From an uncultured Lachnospiraceae bacterium (GTDB lineage Bacteria > Bacillota > Clostridia > Lachnospirales > Lachnospiraceae): a stretch of 64,000 nt of DNA. Shown one piece after another: positions 1 to 8,288 of the stretch. The notes below the pieces were generated by a model, which made no database searches, was not told where the DNA came from, and worked only from the letters and a program-made list of their open reading frames with translations. Each line of letters begins with the position of its first letter. Position 1 is the stretch's first letter. Location: contig CAJUFE010000004.1 of NCBI GenBank assembly GCA_910585635.1, positions 62,001 to 126,000 of the forward strand, given 5' to 3'. Position numbers and translations under genes: made by a program.

Positions 1-16
1 AAAAGAGGAGATAAAA

Positions 17-1357
17 ATGGAAAATATGCTCTATTTATTAAACATACGTGTCTCTGGGATAAAAAATATCAAAAACGAGGTTCGGCTTGACTTTTATAAA
101 AAGACCGTTGATAAGGATTTTGACCCTGATAAATACAGGATCAAAGCGGTCTATGGGGAAAATGGCTGTGGAAAATCCGCCCTCGTCACAGCTGTAAAAA
201 TCTTCCAAGACCTGCTGATCTCGGACAACTATCTGAGCGAATCAAAAACACAGCTATTTTTAGACGAGATCATAAACCGTTCTACAGGAACCTTCCGGTT
301 TGATTGTGAATTTCTTGCACATGCAGATACCTTCAATATCGTTTATGCTTATTCCGTGTGTATCGCAAAAAGCGATAACGGCGTATATGAGATCCTATCC
401 GAAACATTAAAAAGAAAAAATGGGAATTATGTAAACAACAAATATAAAAAGATATTTGAAAGTAAGGACGGGGACTTGTCCTATATCAGTTGTAGTGCTG
501 ACAAAAGAGCGATACTGGAAAAAATGACCATGAACCTCTTATCCACACACTCCTTCCTGTCGATCTTTCTCACAAACCTAAAAAAGGATGCTGCTTCCTT
601 CAATGAAACACTGGGCCGCCAGGATCTGTTTCTGGATATGCTGATGTTTTTTACTCTGGCCATCATGATACGGGTATATCTCGCTGAAGAGGATCAACAT
701 GAATTATATCTCCTGCGGAGAAAATCGATCGAGGGGCGGGCAGATGGCCGTATCCTGCAGGAACAGATGTTTGGTTATAGGGACCTCGCCAATATTTTTT
801 CTAGTGTCAATGAAAAAAGCGTAGCTAAAGATGATTTTGAGGGATATAGAGATAAGATCCACCAGCTAACACGGTTTATCCAGATATTTAAACCGGATCT
901 GGTCTCCATCGATATCGACGCAAAGGAAAACGGCGATCGGTACGAGTGCAGTCTGGATCTAAACTATGGGGATTACCGCATAAACAGAGAATTTGAGAGC
1001 ACCGGGATCAAAAAACTGATACGCCTGTTTGACTGTTTTGCTCTGGCAAGTACCATGGGGATCGTTTTTGTTGACGAAATGGACTCTAATCTGAATGATG
1101 TCTACTTATGTAAACTTATCGAGTACTTCATGTATTATGGAAAGGGGCAGTTATGCTTTACCACCCATAACCTGGACCCGATGTCCATATTGAAAGAAAA
1201 TAAAAATTCCATCGATTTTTTGTCCAGCGACGGCCATCTGGTCCCATGGACCTCAAGGGGGAACGCTTCACCGGAAAATCAATACAAAAACGGGATGATC
1301 GAAGATCTTCCTTTTAACATCGATGCGACCGACTTTGTCGGGATCTTTGGGGAGTGA
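17..1357 (+). CDS. AAA/ABC-type ATPase of a putative two-gene defence module
   Basis: 446-residue ATPase resembling the AAA_15/AAA_21 (OLD/RloA-like) families. Seen directly: Walker A GENGCGKS at residues 47-54, an ABC-signature-like STGIKKLIRL segment near residue 330, Walker B with catalytic acid GIVFVDEMDSN near 346-358, and an H-loop FTTHNLD near 381-387. The region between Walker A and the signature is helical and variable, as in SMC-like defence ATPases. The start follows an AGAGGAG Shine-Dalgarno at 4-10. Codon use (many AAA and ATA codons) is visibly more AT-rich than the genes after 2 kb, suggesting transfer. The next gene starts 4 bases after this stop. Family knowledge: such ATPases act as sensors in AbiL-, PARIS- and RloAB-like phage-defence pairs. 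A role here is inferred; the specific system is not identified. Confidence 0.8.
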   Translation: MENMLYLLNIRVSGIKNIKNEVRLDFYKKTVDKDFDPDKYRIKAVYGENGCGKSALVTAVKIFQDLLISDNYLSESKTQLFLDEIINRSTGTFRFDCEFLAHADTFNIVYAYSVCIAKSDNGVYEILSETLKRKNGNYVNNKYKKIFESKDGDLSYISCSADKRAILEKMTMNLLSTHSFLSIFLTNLKKDAASFNETLGRQDLFLDMLMFFTLAIMIRVYLAEEDQHELYLLRRKSIEGRADGRILQEQMFGYRDLANIFSSVNEKSVAKDDFEGYRDKIHQLTRFIQIFKPDLVSIDIDAKENGDRYECSLDLNYGDYRINREFESTGIKKLIRLFDCFALASTMGIVFVDEMDSNLNDVYLCKLIEYFMYYGKGQLCFTTHNLDPMSILKENKNSIDFLSSDGHLVPWTSRGNASPENQYKNGMIEDLPFNIDATDFVGIFGE

Positions 1358-1361
1358 GCCT

Positions 1362-1874
1362 ATGGCGTTACAAATGATACTTTGCGTAGAGACCAATAAA
1401 AAAGCCGATACTGACAGCATTTATATCGCGGAGACTATAGCGCGTTGGTATACGCTGACAAATCAGATCAAGAATAGCAAGGTCTATATGAACACAAAGA
1501 CAAGGTACAGGTCAAAGGATGTCTTAAAAACGATCGATACCATGAGAAAAGCCTTTACCATCGGAGAGACCCGGGTGATCTACTGTATCGACACAGACCA
1601 GTATGAACGGAATACCGAACATGCACAGCAGCTTGAGGCTATCCAGCATTATTGCCACGAGAATGGGTATGATCTGATATGGTTTTGTCACGATATCGAA
1701 GAGGTCTTTTGCGGACAAGCTGTTTCTGACACAGAAAAAGTCCGGACTGCCGCCGCGTTCAGAAGAAAGAAAACGATCCAGGAGATGCAGAGCGGCCCAT
1801 TATCCAGTAATGTGAAGCGCACTGGTTCCAGCAATATCCTATGTGTGCTCGACCGATATCTCCCCAGAAAATGA
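1362..1874 (+). CDS. Small Toprim/RloB-like protein, partner of the upstream ATPase
   Basis: 170-residue protein. ATG 1362 is chosen because GGGGAG at 1349-1354 sits 7 bases upstream; a more upstream in-frame ATG at 1323 lies inside the ATPase gene. Visible features fit a Toprim-like fold: an early strand ending in glutamate (ILCVET, E10), then a hydrophobic strand closing in DxD (YCIDTDQ, D77 and D79), then DIEEVFCG (111-118), in the place where RloB-like proteins carry their FELW-type motif. Toprim partners of AAA_15/21 ATPases (AbiLii, AriB, RloB) are known effectors that act on nucleic acids. Translational coupling with the ATPase and shared AT-rich composition support one module. The assignment rests on pattern similarity rather than a database match; it could also be an uncharacterised DUF family. 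Confidence 0.65.
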   Translation: MALQMILCVETNKKADTDSIYIAETIARWYTLTNQIKNSKVYMNTKTRYRSKDVLKTIDTMRKAFTIGETRVIYCIDTDQYERNTEHAQQLEAIQHYCHENGYDLIWFCHDIEEVFCGQAVSDTEKVRTAAAFRRKKTIQEMQSGPLSSNVKRTGSSNILCVLDRYLPRK

Positions 1875-1931
1875 GCAACGCCCAAGGGCCATGTCATCCC
1901 TATGGTGACATGGCCCCTGGCACATCGTTGC
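1875..1931. terminator. Nested hairpin after the ATPase/Toprim cassette
   Basis: GGGCCATGTCA (1886-1896) pairs exactly with TGACATGGCCC (1906-1916), and GCAACG (1875-1880) can pair outside it with CGTTGC (1926-1931). There is no following T-run in either direction, so this may be an RNA-stabilising or Rho-type end rather than a classical intrinsic terminator. Confidence 0.45.
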
Positions 1932-1981
1932 GTTGATCTTGTACTCCACCAGCCCATCCGGCAACACCTACAAACCTCCGA

Positions 1982-3727
1982 TCAGTTCCTCTTCGCCATC
2001 TCGATCCGCACATTCTTCCCCTTGATCTTCGCGTGCTCCATGGCCTTTAAGACCTGAGCGGAATACTGTCCCGGCACGTCCACGAAGGTGTAGCCGTCAT
2101 ACATATCGATGCTCCCCACCACACGGCCGGGGATCCCTGCTTCTCCGGCGATCGCGCCCAGGATATCGCCTGGGCTCACGTTCTGGGCCCGGCCGATGTT
2201 CACGAACAGGCGGGCCATATCCTGACCGGTCACATAGTCCACAGCCGCCCGCTCTACCGAGCCCCGCCTGCGGCCTCTTCCGCCGTCCCGGCCATACCGG
2301 TCGTCGTGGCCATAGCCGCCCCGTCCATACCGTCCGCCGTAGCCGCCACGGCCATAGCGCCGGTCGTCCCGTCTGTAGCGATCCAGATCGTCCAAGGAAC
2401 GGGCCGGCTCGAAATTATCGATGATGTCCTCATTATCCTCGCCCATGTTGATCTTTAAGAGAGCCGCCGCCAGATCCAGGGCCGTGTAGTCCTCCTCGAT
2501 CAGCTTCTGCTCCAGGATATTGATCATGGGGCCAAGGTCGGCTGTCTCCAGCATATCACGGACCTGATCCAAGGCCTTCTCCACCTTGATATCGGTGATG
2601 TCGTCCAGGGAAGGGATCGCCTGGGGGATGATCTTGGTCTTGCAGTAGCGCTGGATATCCCGCAGCTTATAGACCTCCTTACCCACCACCAGGCTGAAGG
2701 CCTTGCCCACACGGCCTGCCCGTCCGGTCCGGCCGATGCGGTGGACATAATACTCGTCATCCTGGGGGATGTCGTAGTTGAAGACCGCCTCCACGTCATC
2801 CACATCAATCCCTCTGGCCGCCACATCGGTAGCCACTAAGATCTCCGTGCGCCCATTGCGGAAGCCGTTCATCACCCGGTCCCGCTGCTCCTGCTTTAAG
2901 TCGCCGTGGAGCCCTTCTGCAAAATACCCCCGCCCCTGGAGGGCCTGCACCAGCTCGTCCACGCCCTTTTTCGTATTGCAGAAGACCACGGAGAGCTTAG
3001 GCGAATACAGATCCATCAGGCGGCAGAGCACCTCCACCTTATTTTTCGGCTTGACCTCATAATAATACTGGGTCACCTCCGGCACGGTCAGCTCCTTTTT
3101 CACCACCCGCACCATCACCGGCTCATGCTGGAACCGCTTCGCGATATCCGCGATAGCCGACGGCATGGTGGCGGAGAACATCACGGTCTGCCGTTCCTGG
3201 GGGAGCTGGCTTAAGATCGTCTCCATATCCTCTAAAAATCCCATGTTCAGCATCTCGTCCGCTTCATCCAGCACTGCGGTGTGGACATGGTCCACCCGGA
3301 TCGTCCTGCGCCGCATGTGGTCCATCACCCGCCCCGGCGTACCGATCACCACCTGGACCCCTTCCTTTAAAGAACGGATCTGCCGGCCGATATCCTGTCC
3401 TCCGTATACCGGGAGCACCTTGATCTTGTGCATGAACTTGGCCAGGCGGCGGATCTCCTCCGCCACCTGGATCGCCAGCTCTCTGGTGGGCAGGAGGATG
3501 ATCGCCTGGATCTTCTTATCCTCCGGGTCGATCTTCTGCAGCAGCGGGATGCCGAAGGCCGCCGTCTTCCCGGTCCCGGTCTGGGCCTGCCCGATCATGT
3601 CCCGGCCCTCCATCTGGGCCGGGATCGCCTGTGCCTGGATCGGGGAGACCGCCTCAAATCCCATCTCGGCCACAGCCCGCAGGATCGGGGCACTTAAGTT
3701 TAATTCATCAAATCTGATCGTTTCCAT
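1982..3727 (-). CDS. deaD: DEAD-box ATP-dependent RNA helicase with DbpA-type RNA-binding domain
   Basis: 581-residue RNA helicase that unwinds structured RNA, typically in ribosome assembly, mRNA decay and cold adaptation. Motifs in order: Q motif SPIQAQAI, Walker A AQTGTGKT (48-55), PTRELA, DEAD (about 153-156), SAT (about 184), ARGIDV and HRIGRTGRAGR. After the two RecA domains comes an Arg/Gly/Tyr-rich linker (about 460-490, YGRGGYGGRYGRGG-like) and a C-terminal DbpA RNA-binding fold that in characterised relatives recognises 23S rRNA. An AGAGGAAG Shine-Dalgarno precedes ATG 3727. The gene has its own promoter and a terminator-like hairpin in the leader, so attenuation is likely. The exact subgroup (CshA-, DeaD- or DbpA-like) is uncertain. 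Confidence 0.93.
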   Translation of the reverse strand: METIRFDELNLSAPILRAVAEMGFEAVSPIQAQAIPAQMEGRDMIGQAQTGTGKTAAFGIPLLQKIDPEDKKIQAIILLPTRELAIQVAEEIRRLAKFMHKIKVLPVYGGQDIGRQIRSLKEGVQVVIGTPGRVMDHMRRRTIRVDHVHTAVLDEADEMLNMGFLEDMETILSQLPQERQTVMFSATMPSAIADIAKRFQHEPVMVRVVKKELTVPEVTQYYYEVKPKNKVEVLCRLMDLYSPKLSVVFCNTKKGVDELVQALQGRGYFAEGLHGDLKQEQRDRVMNGFRNGRTEILVATDVAARGIDVDDVEAVFNYDIPQDDEYYVHRIGRTGRAGRVGKAFSLVVGKEVYKLRDIQRYCKTKIIPQAIPSLDDITDIKVEKALDQVRDMLETADLGPMINILEQKLIEEDYTALDLAAALLKINMGEDNEDIIDNFEPARSLDDLDRYRRDDRRYGRGGYGGRYGRGGYGHDDRYGRDGGRGRRRGSVERAAVDYVTGQDMARLFVNIGRAQNVSPGDILGAIAGEAGIPGRVVGSIDMYDGYTFVDVPGQYSAQVLKAMEHAKIKGKNVRIEMAKRN

Positions 3728-3743
3728 AAATATAGCTTCCTCT

Positions 3744-3795
3744 TTAAAAAAAACGAGTAGGATCCAGCCGCGTAGGGGCTTCTCATCCTCTCGTT
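3744..3795 (-). terminator. Intrinsic terminator (attenuator) in the helicase leader
   Basis: Read on the minus strand, AACGAGAGGAT pairs with ATCCTaCTCGTT (one bulged A) around a 21-base loop and is followed at once by a run of seven or more T. It lies between the helicase promoter and its start codon, 17 bases from the ATG, so transcripts must read through it to express the helicase. Confidence 0.65.
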
Positions 3796-3815
3796 ACACA
3801 CTAAACAGCTTGATA

Positions 3816-3844
3816 AATATACCAGACATTCCTGTTAAAGTCAA
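3816..3844 (-). promoter_or_regulatory. Sigma-A promoter of the DEAD-box helicase
   Basis: On the minus strand TTGACT (3844-3839) and TATATT (3821-3816) are separated by 17 bases. The predicted transcript start near 3809 gives a leader of about 80 bases that includes the attenuator. Confidence 0.65.
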
Positions 3845-3872
3845 GAAGTTTACGAAATTTAGAATACTTTAA

Positions 3873-3901
3873 GAAACAACAGCTCGGATACATGCTATAA
3901 T
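3873..3901 (+). promoter_or_regulatory. Candidate promoter of the histidine kinase operon
   Basis: A consensus -10 TATAAT lies at 3896-3901. The -35 position 17 bases upstream (GAAACA, 3873-3878) matches only half of the consensus, which suggests activator dependence. It is divergent from the helicase promoter. Confidence 0.4.
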
Positions 3902-4002
3902 ATTGTCAGATAGTATTTACTGACACCGGTCTGATGCCACACAATGCAGCGGCAGGATACCGGCCGGACAAGATCTGCCACAACCACAGGAGGCGAAGCA
4001 GC

Positions 4003-5502
4003 ATGAGATTGAAGACCCGCCTGACGACCGCATTCCTGGCCATCACCATCGTCCCTTTGTTCCTGATATCTGTATGCATTTATGCACTTTCTAGCTATCA
4101 GTCCCAATCCTTTAAACGCGTATACGGTCTGGCAGAGCAGGTAGAGCTTTTGAGCAGCAATTCTCTGCAGATCTTCAACCGCCTGACCCAGAATGCCCAG
4201 GAGGAGATCCGGCAGGCGCTCCAGAGCTCCCCGGAAAAGTTCGAGGATCCGGAGTATCTGGCCCTGCTCAATGAGCAGCTGCAGGACCATTACGCCTGCC
4301 TGGTGGTGCGGAAAGGGCAGACGCTGATCTTTATCGGGGACGAGGAGCTGGCCCATGATGAACAGCTCCGGGGGCTGCTGCCGGAATACGCGATCTTAAA
4401 TGCGGATATGGAGGGCGGCATCTATCTGGACGGCGACAGCCAGCATCTGATCAAGCAGATCGACTTTTTCTTTCCCGATAAGGTGATGGGCTCTGTGTTC
4501 ATCATATCCGATGTGGACGATCTGATCCCTGAGGTCAAGTTCATGGTCATAGAGATGTTCGCCACCGGGATCGCGATCTTGCTGGTCACGGCCAGCCTTC
4601 TGACCATGTGGATCTACCGCTCGATCCTAAAGCCTCTGGATAAGATCCGGAAGGCCACGAAGGACATCCGGGACGGGAACCTGGATTTCACCATGGATAT
4701 CGACAGCGATGATGAACTGGGCGAGCTGTGCATGGATTTTGAAGAGATGCGGATGCGCTTAAAGGATTCCAATGAGGAGAAGCTCCAGTATGACCGGGAG
4801 AGCAAGGAGCTGATCAGCAATATCGCCCATGACTTAAAGACCCCGATCACCGCGATCAAAGGGTACGCGGAAGGCATCATGGACGGAGTGGCCTCCTCAC
4901 CGGAACGTCTTGATAAATACATCCGCACCATCTATAATAAAGCTAATGATATGGACCGTCTGATCGACGAGCTGACCTTTTACTCTAAGATCGACACCAA
5001 TAAGATCCCTTATACCTACAGCAAGATCAATGTCTCCCAGTATTTCAAGGACTGTGTGGAAGAGGTGGGGCTGGATATGGAGGCCAAAGGGATCGAGCTT
5101 GGCTATTTTAATTACACCGATGATGATGTGATGGTGATCGCGGACGCCGAGCAGATGAAGCGGGTCATCAATAATATCATCAGCAATTCTGTTAAATACC
5201 TGGACAAAAAGCGGGGGATCATCAATATCCGGATCCAGGACGCCGGCGATTTCATCCAGGTGGGGATCGAGGATAATGGCAGGGGGATCGCCGCGAAGGA
5301 CCTGCCCAATATCTTTGACCGGTTCTACCGGGCAGACGCATCCCGCAACTCGTCAAAGGGGGGCAGCGGCATCGGCCTCTCCATCGTGCGGAAGATCATC
5401 GAAGACCACGGCGGCCGGATCTGGGCCACCAGCAAAGAGGGCAGCGGCACGGAGGTCCATTTTGTCCTCAGGAAATATCAGGAGGTTATACAAAATGAGT
5501 AG
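4003..5502 (+). CDS. Sensor histidine kinase (HAMP, HisKA, HATPase)
   Basis: 499-residue membrane sensor kinase. ATG 4003 is preferred over the longer reading frame because AGGAGG lies at 3988-3993. Architecture: transmembrane helix about residues 9-29, an extracytoplasmic sensing domain of about 150 residues, a second helix about 180-205, HAMP about 205-255, the dimerisation box IAHDLKTP with the phospho-accepting His276, N box NNIISNSVKYLD (about 389-400), G1 box DNGRGIAAKD (about 424) and the G2 region GGSGIGLSIV. The response regulator start overlaps the end of this gene by 8 bases, so the pair is translationally coupled. The stimulus cannot be read from sequence. The layout resembles envelope-stress kinases of Firmicutes. 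Confidence 0.93.
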   Translation: MRLKTRLTTAFLAITIVPLFLISVCIYALSSYQSQSFKRVYGLAEQVELLSSNSLQIFNRLTQNAQEEIRQALQSSPEKFEDPEYLALLNEQLQDHYACLVVRKGQTLIFIGDEELAHDEQLRGLLPEYAILNADMEGGIYLDGDSQHLIKQIDFFFPDKVMGSVFIISDVDDLIPEVKFMVIEMFATGIAILLVTASLLTMWIYRSILKPLDKIRKATKDIRDGNLDFTMDIDSDDELGELCMDFEEMRMRLKDSNEEKLQYDRESKELISNIAHDLKTPITAIKGYAEGIMDGVASSPERLDKYIRTIYNKANDMDRLIDELTFYSKIDTNKIPYTYSKINVSQYFKDCVEEVGLDMEAKGIELGYFNYTDDDVMVIADAEQMKRVINNIISNSVKYLDKKRGIINIRIQDAGDFIQVGIEDNGRGIAAKDLPNIFDRFYRADASRNSSKGGSGIGLSIVRKIIEDHGGRIWATSKEGSGTEVHFVLRKYQEVIQNE

Positions 5503-6184
5503 GATTTTGATCGTAGAAGACGAGATGACGATCGCGGAACTGGAAAAAGATTACCTGGAGCTGAGCGGCTTTGACGTGGAGATCGAGACGGATGGGACGG
5601 CCGGGCTGGAACGCTCTTTAAAGGAAGATTTCGATCTGTTCATCCTGGACCTGATGCTGCCGGACACGGACGGCTTTGAGATCTGCCGCCAGATCCGCCA
5701 GGTAAAGAACACACCGATCTTGATGGTCTCCGCTAAAAAAGACGATATCGACAAGATCCGAGGCTTAGGCCTGGGCGCCGACGACTACATCACCAAGCCC
5801 TTCAGTCCCAGTGAGCTGGTAGCCCGCGTTAAGGCCCACTTAGCCCGCTATGAACGGCTGATCGGCTGCGGCCTATCCGCTAACGATGTTGTGGAGATCC
5901 GTGGCTTAAAGATCGACAAGACCGCCCGCCGCGTCTGGATCAACGGGGAGGAGAAGAATTTCACCACCAAGGAATTCGACCTTTTGACCTTCCTGGCCCA
6001 GAACCCCAACCATGTATTTACAAAGGAGGAACTGTTCTCTAAGATCTGGGATATGGAGTCGATCGGCGATATCGCCACCGTCACCGTCCACATCAAGAAG
6101 ATCCGGGAGAAGATCGAGTTCAATACCGCCAAGCCACAGTACATCGAGACGATCTGGGGCGTGGGATATCGGTTCAAGGTATGA
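5495..6184 (+). CDS. OmpR/PhoB-family response regulator
   Basis: 229-residue partner of the upstream kinase. Start ATG 5495 lies 9 bases after AGGAGG (5480-5485) inside the kinase gene; the longer open frame upstream is a shadow. The receiver domain shows the acidic pocket (ED at 8-9), phospho-acceptor Asp52 in LDLMLPDTDG, and the conserved Lys in KPFSPSEL. The C-terminal winged helix (about 130-229) has the family end TIWGVGYRFKV. It is expected to bind DNA direct repeats as a phosphorylated dimer; target genes are unknown. Confidence 0.94.
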   Translation: MSRILIVEDEMTIAELEKDYLELSGFDVEIETDGTAGLERSLKEDFDLFILDLMLPDTDGFEICRQIRQVKNTPILMVSAKKDDIDKIRGLGLGADDYITKPFSPSELVARVKAHLARYERLIGCGLSANDVVEIRGLKIDKTARRVWINGEEKNFTTKEFDLLTFLAQNPNHVFTKEELFSKIWDMESIGDIATVTVHIKKIREKIEFNTAKPQYIETIWGVGYRFKV

Positions 6185-6189
6185 CCAGC

Positions 6190-6217
6190 ATGCGCCCCGC
6201 AAGGAGCGCATTTTTTT
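6190..6217 (+). terminator. Intrinsic terminator after the two-component operon
   Basis: ATGCGC...GCGCAT stem with an inner CC/GG pair and GCAA tetraloop, followed by seven T, starting 5 bases after the response regulator stop. Confidence 0.8.
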
Positions 6218-6286
6218 CGTGACCGTACAGGCTTTTCGGGGGGCCGCCAGCCCATTTTGCAGACGAAAAAAAGTCCGCCGCAGGAA

Positions 6287-6315
6287 TTGACATTTCTCTG
6301 CATTTTTGATATCCT
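6287..6315 (+). promoter_or_regulatory. Promoter of the transketolase genes
   Basis: TTGACA at 6287-6292 and TATCCT at 6310-6315 with a 17-base spacer. The leader of about 100 bases contains a short AT-rich hairpin (6343-6365). Confidence 0.6.
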
Positions 6316-6420
6316 GTCTATGATCATGCTTATTATCTTACGGCCATTTTTGTGAAAAAAATGGCAGGATAGCGGATCTGTGGATCATATGCTCACTTCG
6401 TTCACGATGGAGGTAATGCA

Positions 6421-7296
6421 ATGGATATTATGGATCTAGAGAAGACCTGTCGGGCTGTCCGCCGCGATATCATCAATCTTACCGCGGATGCTGCTTCCGG
6501 CCATCCAGGTGGTTCCTTGTCATCTGTGGAGATCGTCGTCACCTTGTTTTTCGATAAGATGCACGTAGACCCCACCGACCCAAAGATGACAGACAGGGAC
6601 CGTTTTGTTTTGTCTAAAGGCCATGCCGCTCCCTGCTACTATGGCGTCCTTGCCGAAAGAGGTTTTTTCGACAGGAGCGCTTTTAAGAGCTTCCGCCAGA
6701 TCAACGGCATCCTGCAGGGGCATCCGGATGTGTTAAAGTGTCCCGGCGTGGACGCATCCACCGGTTCTCTGGGACAGGGCATCTCCATCGCGGTGGGGAT
6801 GGCGTTGGGCGCCCGGCTGTCCGGGAATGGAGCGAGGGTCTACACCCTTTTAGGGGACGGTGAGCTGCAGGAGGGCCAGGTATGGGAGGCCGCCATGGCT
6901 GCCGCCCATTATAAGCTGGATAACCTGACCGTGATCATCGACCACAATGGCCTCCAGATCGACGGATCGAACGATCAGGTCATGAGCCTGGGGAACATCA
7001 AGGATAAATTTACGGCCTTTGGCTTTGAAGTGGTGGAGGTGGCGGACGGGAACGATCTAAAGCAGATCAGTGACGCCTTTGACGTACCGGTGGCCGGAAA
7101 GCCGAAATGTATCCTGGCCCACACCTTGAAGGGCAAGGGCGTATCCTATATGGAAGGCCAGGTAGACTGGCACGGCAAGGGCCCTAATGAGGAACAGCGG
7201 CAGATCGCCTTGAAAGATCTGGCTGAGCCAGAGGGGGCAGACCCAGAAAAGATCAGCGTTTTGGACAACAGGACAGGAGCGGAGGGCTGCGCATGA
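6421..7296 (+). CDS. Transketolase, N-terminal (thiamine diphosphate-binding) subunit
   Basis: 291 residues, equal to the N-terminal third to half of a full transketolase. Together with the next gene it transfers two-carbon ketol units between sugar phosphates in the non-oxidative pentose phosphate pathway. Visible motifs are SGHPGGSLS, the substrate/cofactor loop DASTGSLGQG, and the ThDP/Mg2+ motif GDGELQEGQVWEAA (from about 146). GGAGGT at 6409-6414 fixes ATG 6421. The stop overlaps the start of the C-terminal subunit by 4 bases (ATGA), so the subunits are coupled. Split transketolases are common in Clostridia and archaea, so this is the normal form and not a frameshift. Confidence 0.94.
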   Translation: MDIMDLEKTCRAVRRDIINLTADAASGHPGGSLSSVEIVVTLFFDKMHVDPTDPKMTDRDRFVLSKGHAAPCYYGVLAERGFFDRSAFKSFRQINGILQGHPDVLKCPGVDASTGSLGQGISIAVGMALGARLSGNGARVYTLLGDGELQEGQVWEAAMAAAHYKLDNLTVIIDHNGLQIDGSNDQVMSLGNIKDKFTAFGFEVVEVADGNDLKQISDAFDVPVAGKPKCILAHTLKGKGVSYMEGQVDWHGKGPNEEQRQIALKDLAEPEGADPEKISVLDNRTGAEGCA

Positions 7297-8216
7297 GCGA
7301 GAAAAAAGCGATCCGAGTTGCCTATGGTGAGGCCCTGGCAGCTTTAGGAGAGACCAATGACAAGATCGTTGCTTTAGATGCCGATCTTTCCCATTCTACG
7401 ATGACTTATAAATTTGCGGACAAGTTCCCGGAGCGTTTCTTTAACGCAGGGATCGCGGAAGCGAATATGGTGGATATGGCGGTAGGCTTAGCTTCCATGG
7501 GCTACATCCCCTTTGTCAGCACCTTCGCGATCTTCGGCACAGGCAGGGCCTACGACCAGGTCCGCAACGGCTGCGCCTACGGCAATTTTAACGTTAAGTT
7601 CGCCATGTCCCATGCCGGCGTCACCTTGGGCGAGGACGGCGGCTCTCACCAGGCGATCGAGGATATCTGCCTCATGCGGGTGATCCCCCGGATGACGGTC
7701 ATCGTCCCCTGTGATGCCAATGAGGCTGCCCGGGCCGTGAAGGCCATGGTGGAGACCGAGGGCCCTATGTACCTGCGCATGGCCCGCATGCCCTCCCCTG
7801 TCCTGGATATGGACATGCCCTTCACGATCGGCAAGGCTAACGTGCTCCGGGAAGGGACAGACGCGGTGATCTTCGCCTGCGGGATCTTAGTGGATGCCGC
7901 CCTCCATGCGGCGGAGGCCTTAAAGGAAGAGGGGATCGACGCGGCGGTGGTGAACGTACACACCATCAAGCCTCTCGACGAAGAAACGATCGTAGCCTAC
8001 GCCAGGAAATGCAAGAAGGTCGTCACGGCTGAGGAGCATTCTGTGATCGGGGGCTTAGGCGACGCGGTGGCTTCCGCCCTTTTAGGAAAGGGAGACTTCA
8101 AGTTCAAAAAGATCGGCGTCCAGGACCGGTTCGGCCAGTCCGGGAAGCCCTTCGACCTGCTGGAAGAATACGGGCTGACGGCGAAGGATATCGCGAATGC
8201 GGTCAAAGGCTTGTGA
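7293..8216 (+). CDS. Transketolase, C-terminal (pyrimidine-binding) subunit
   Basis: 307 residues covering the pyrimidine-binding and C-terminal domains of transketolase. The catalytic glutamate motif is visible in FFNAGIAEANMVDMAVGLA, followed by a Rossmann-like C-terminal domain (about 180-307) with AEEHSVIGGLGDAV. It must pair with the N-terminal subunit encoded immediately upstream to form the ThDP site. A 1-deoxyxylulose-5-phosphate synthase-like assignment is excluded by the shared two-gene layout and motif context. A strong terminator follows. Confidence 0.93.
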   Translation: MSEKKAIRVAYGEALAALGETNDKIVALDADLSHSTMTYKFADKFPERFFNAGIAEANMVDMAVGLASMGYIPFVSTFAIFGTGRAYDQVRNGCAYGNFNVKFAMSHAGVTLGEDGGSHQAIEDICLMRVIPRMTVIVPCDANEAARAVKAMVETEGPMYLRMARMPSPVLDMDMPFTIGKANVLREGTDAVIFACGILVDAALHAAEALKEEGIDAAVVNVHTIKPLDEETIVAYARKCKKVVTAEEHSVIGGLGDAVASALLGKGDFKFKKIGVQDRFGQSGKPFDLLEEYGLTAKDIANAVKGL

Positions 8217-8224
8217 CCCAAGAT

Positions 8225-8260
8225 AAAAAGGGCTGCCGCAAAATGCGGCAAGCCCTTTTT
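8225..8260. terminator. Bidirectional terminator between transketolase and HAD genes
   Basis: A-run, then GGGCTGCCGCA pairing with TGCGGCAAGCCC (one bulge) around an AAA loop, then TTTTT. It can stop both convergent genes. Confidence 0.85.
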
Positions 8261-8288
8261 CGCTTTCATCGGCAGCTCCACAGAGCGC

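Noticed and set aside
3165..3872. 235-codon plus-strand frame opposite the helicase gene
   Set aside because: Antisense shadow of a well-supported DEAD-box gene; composition is typical of a reversed frame.
6421..8216. Frameshifted transketolase
   Set aside because: The two reading frames overlap by ATGA, each with complete domain boundaries; split transketolase is normal in Clostridia.
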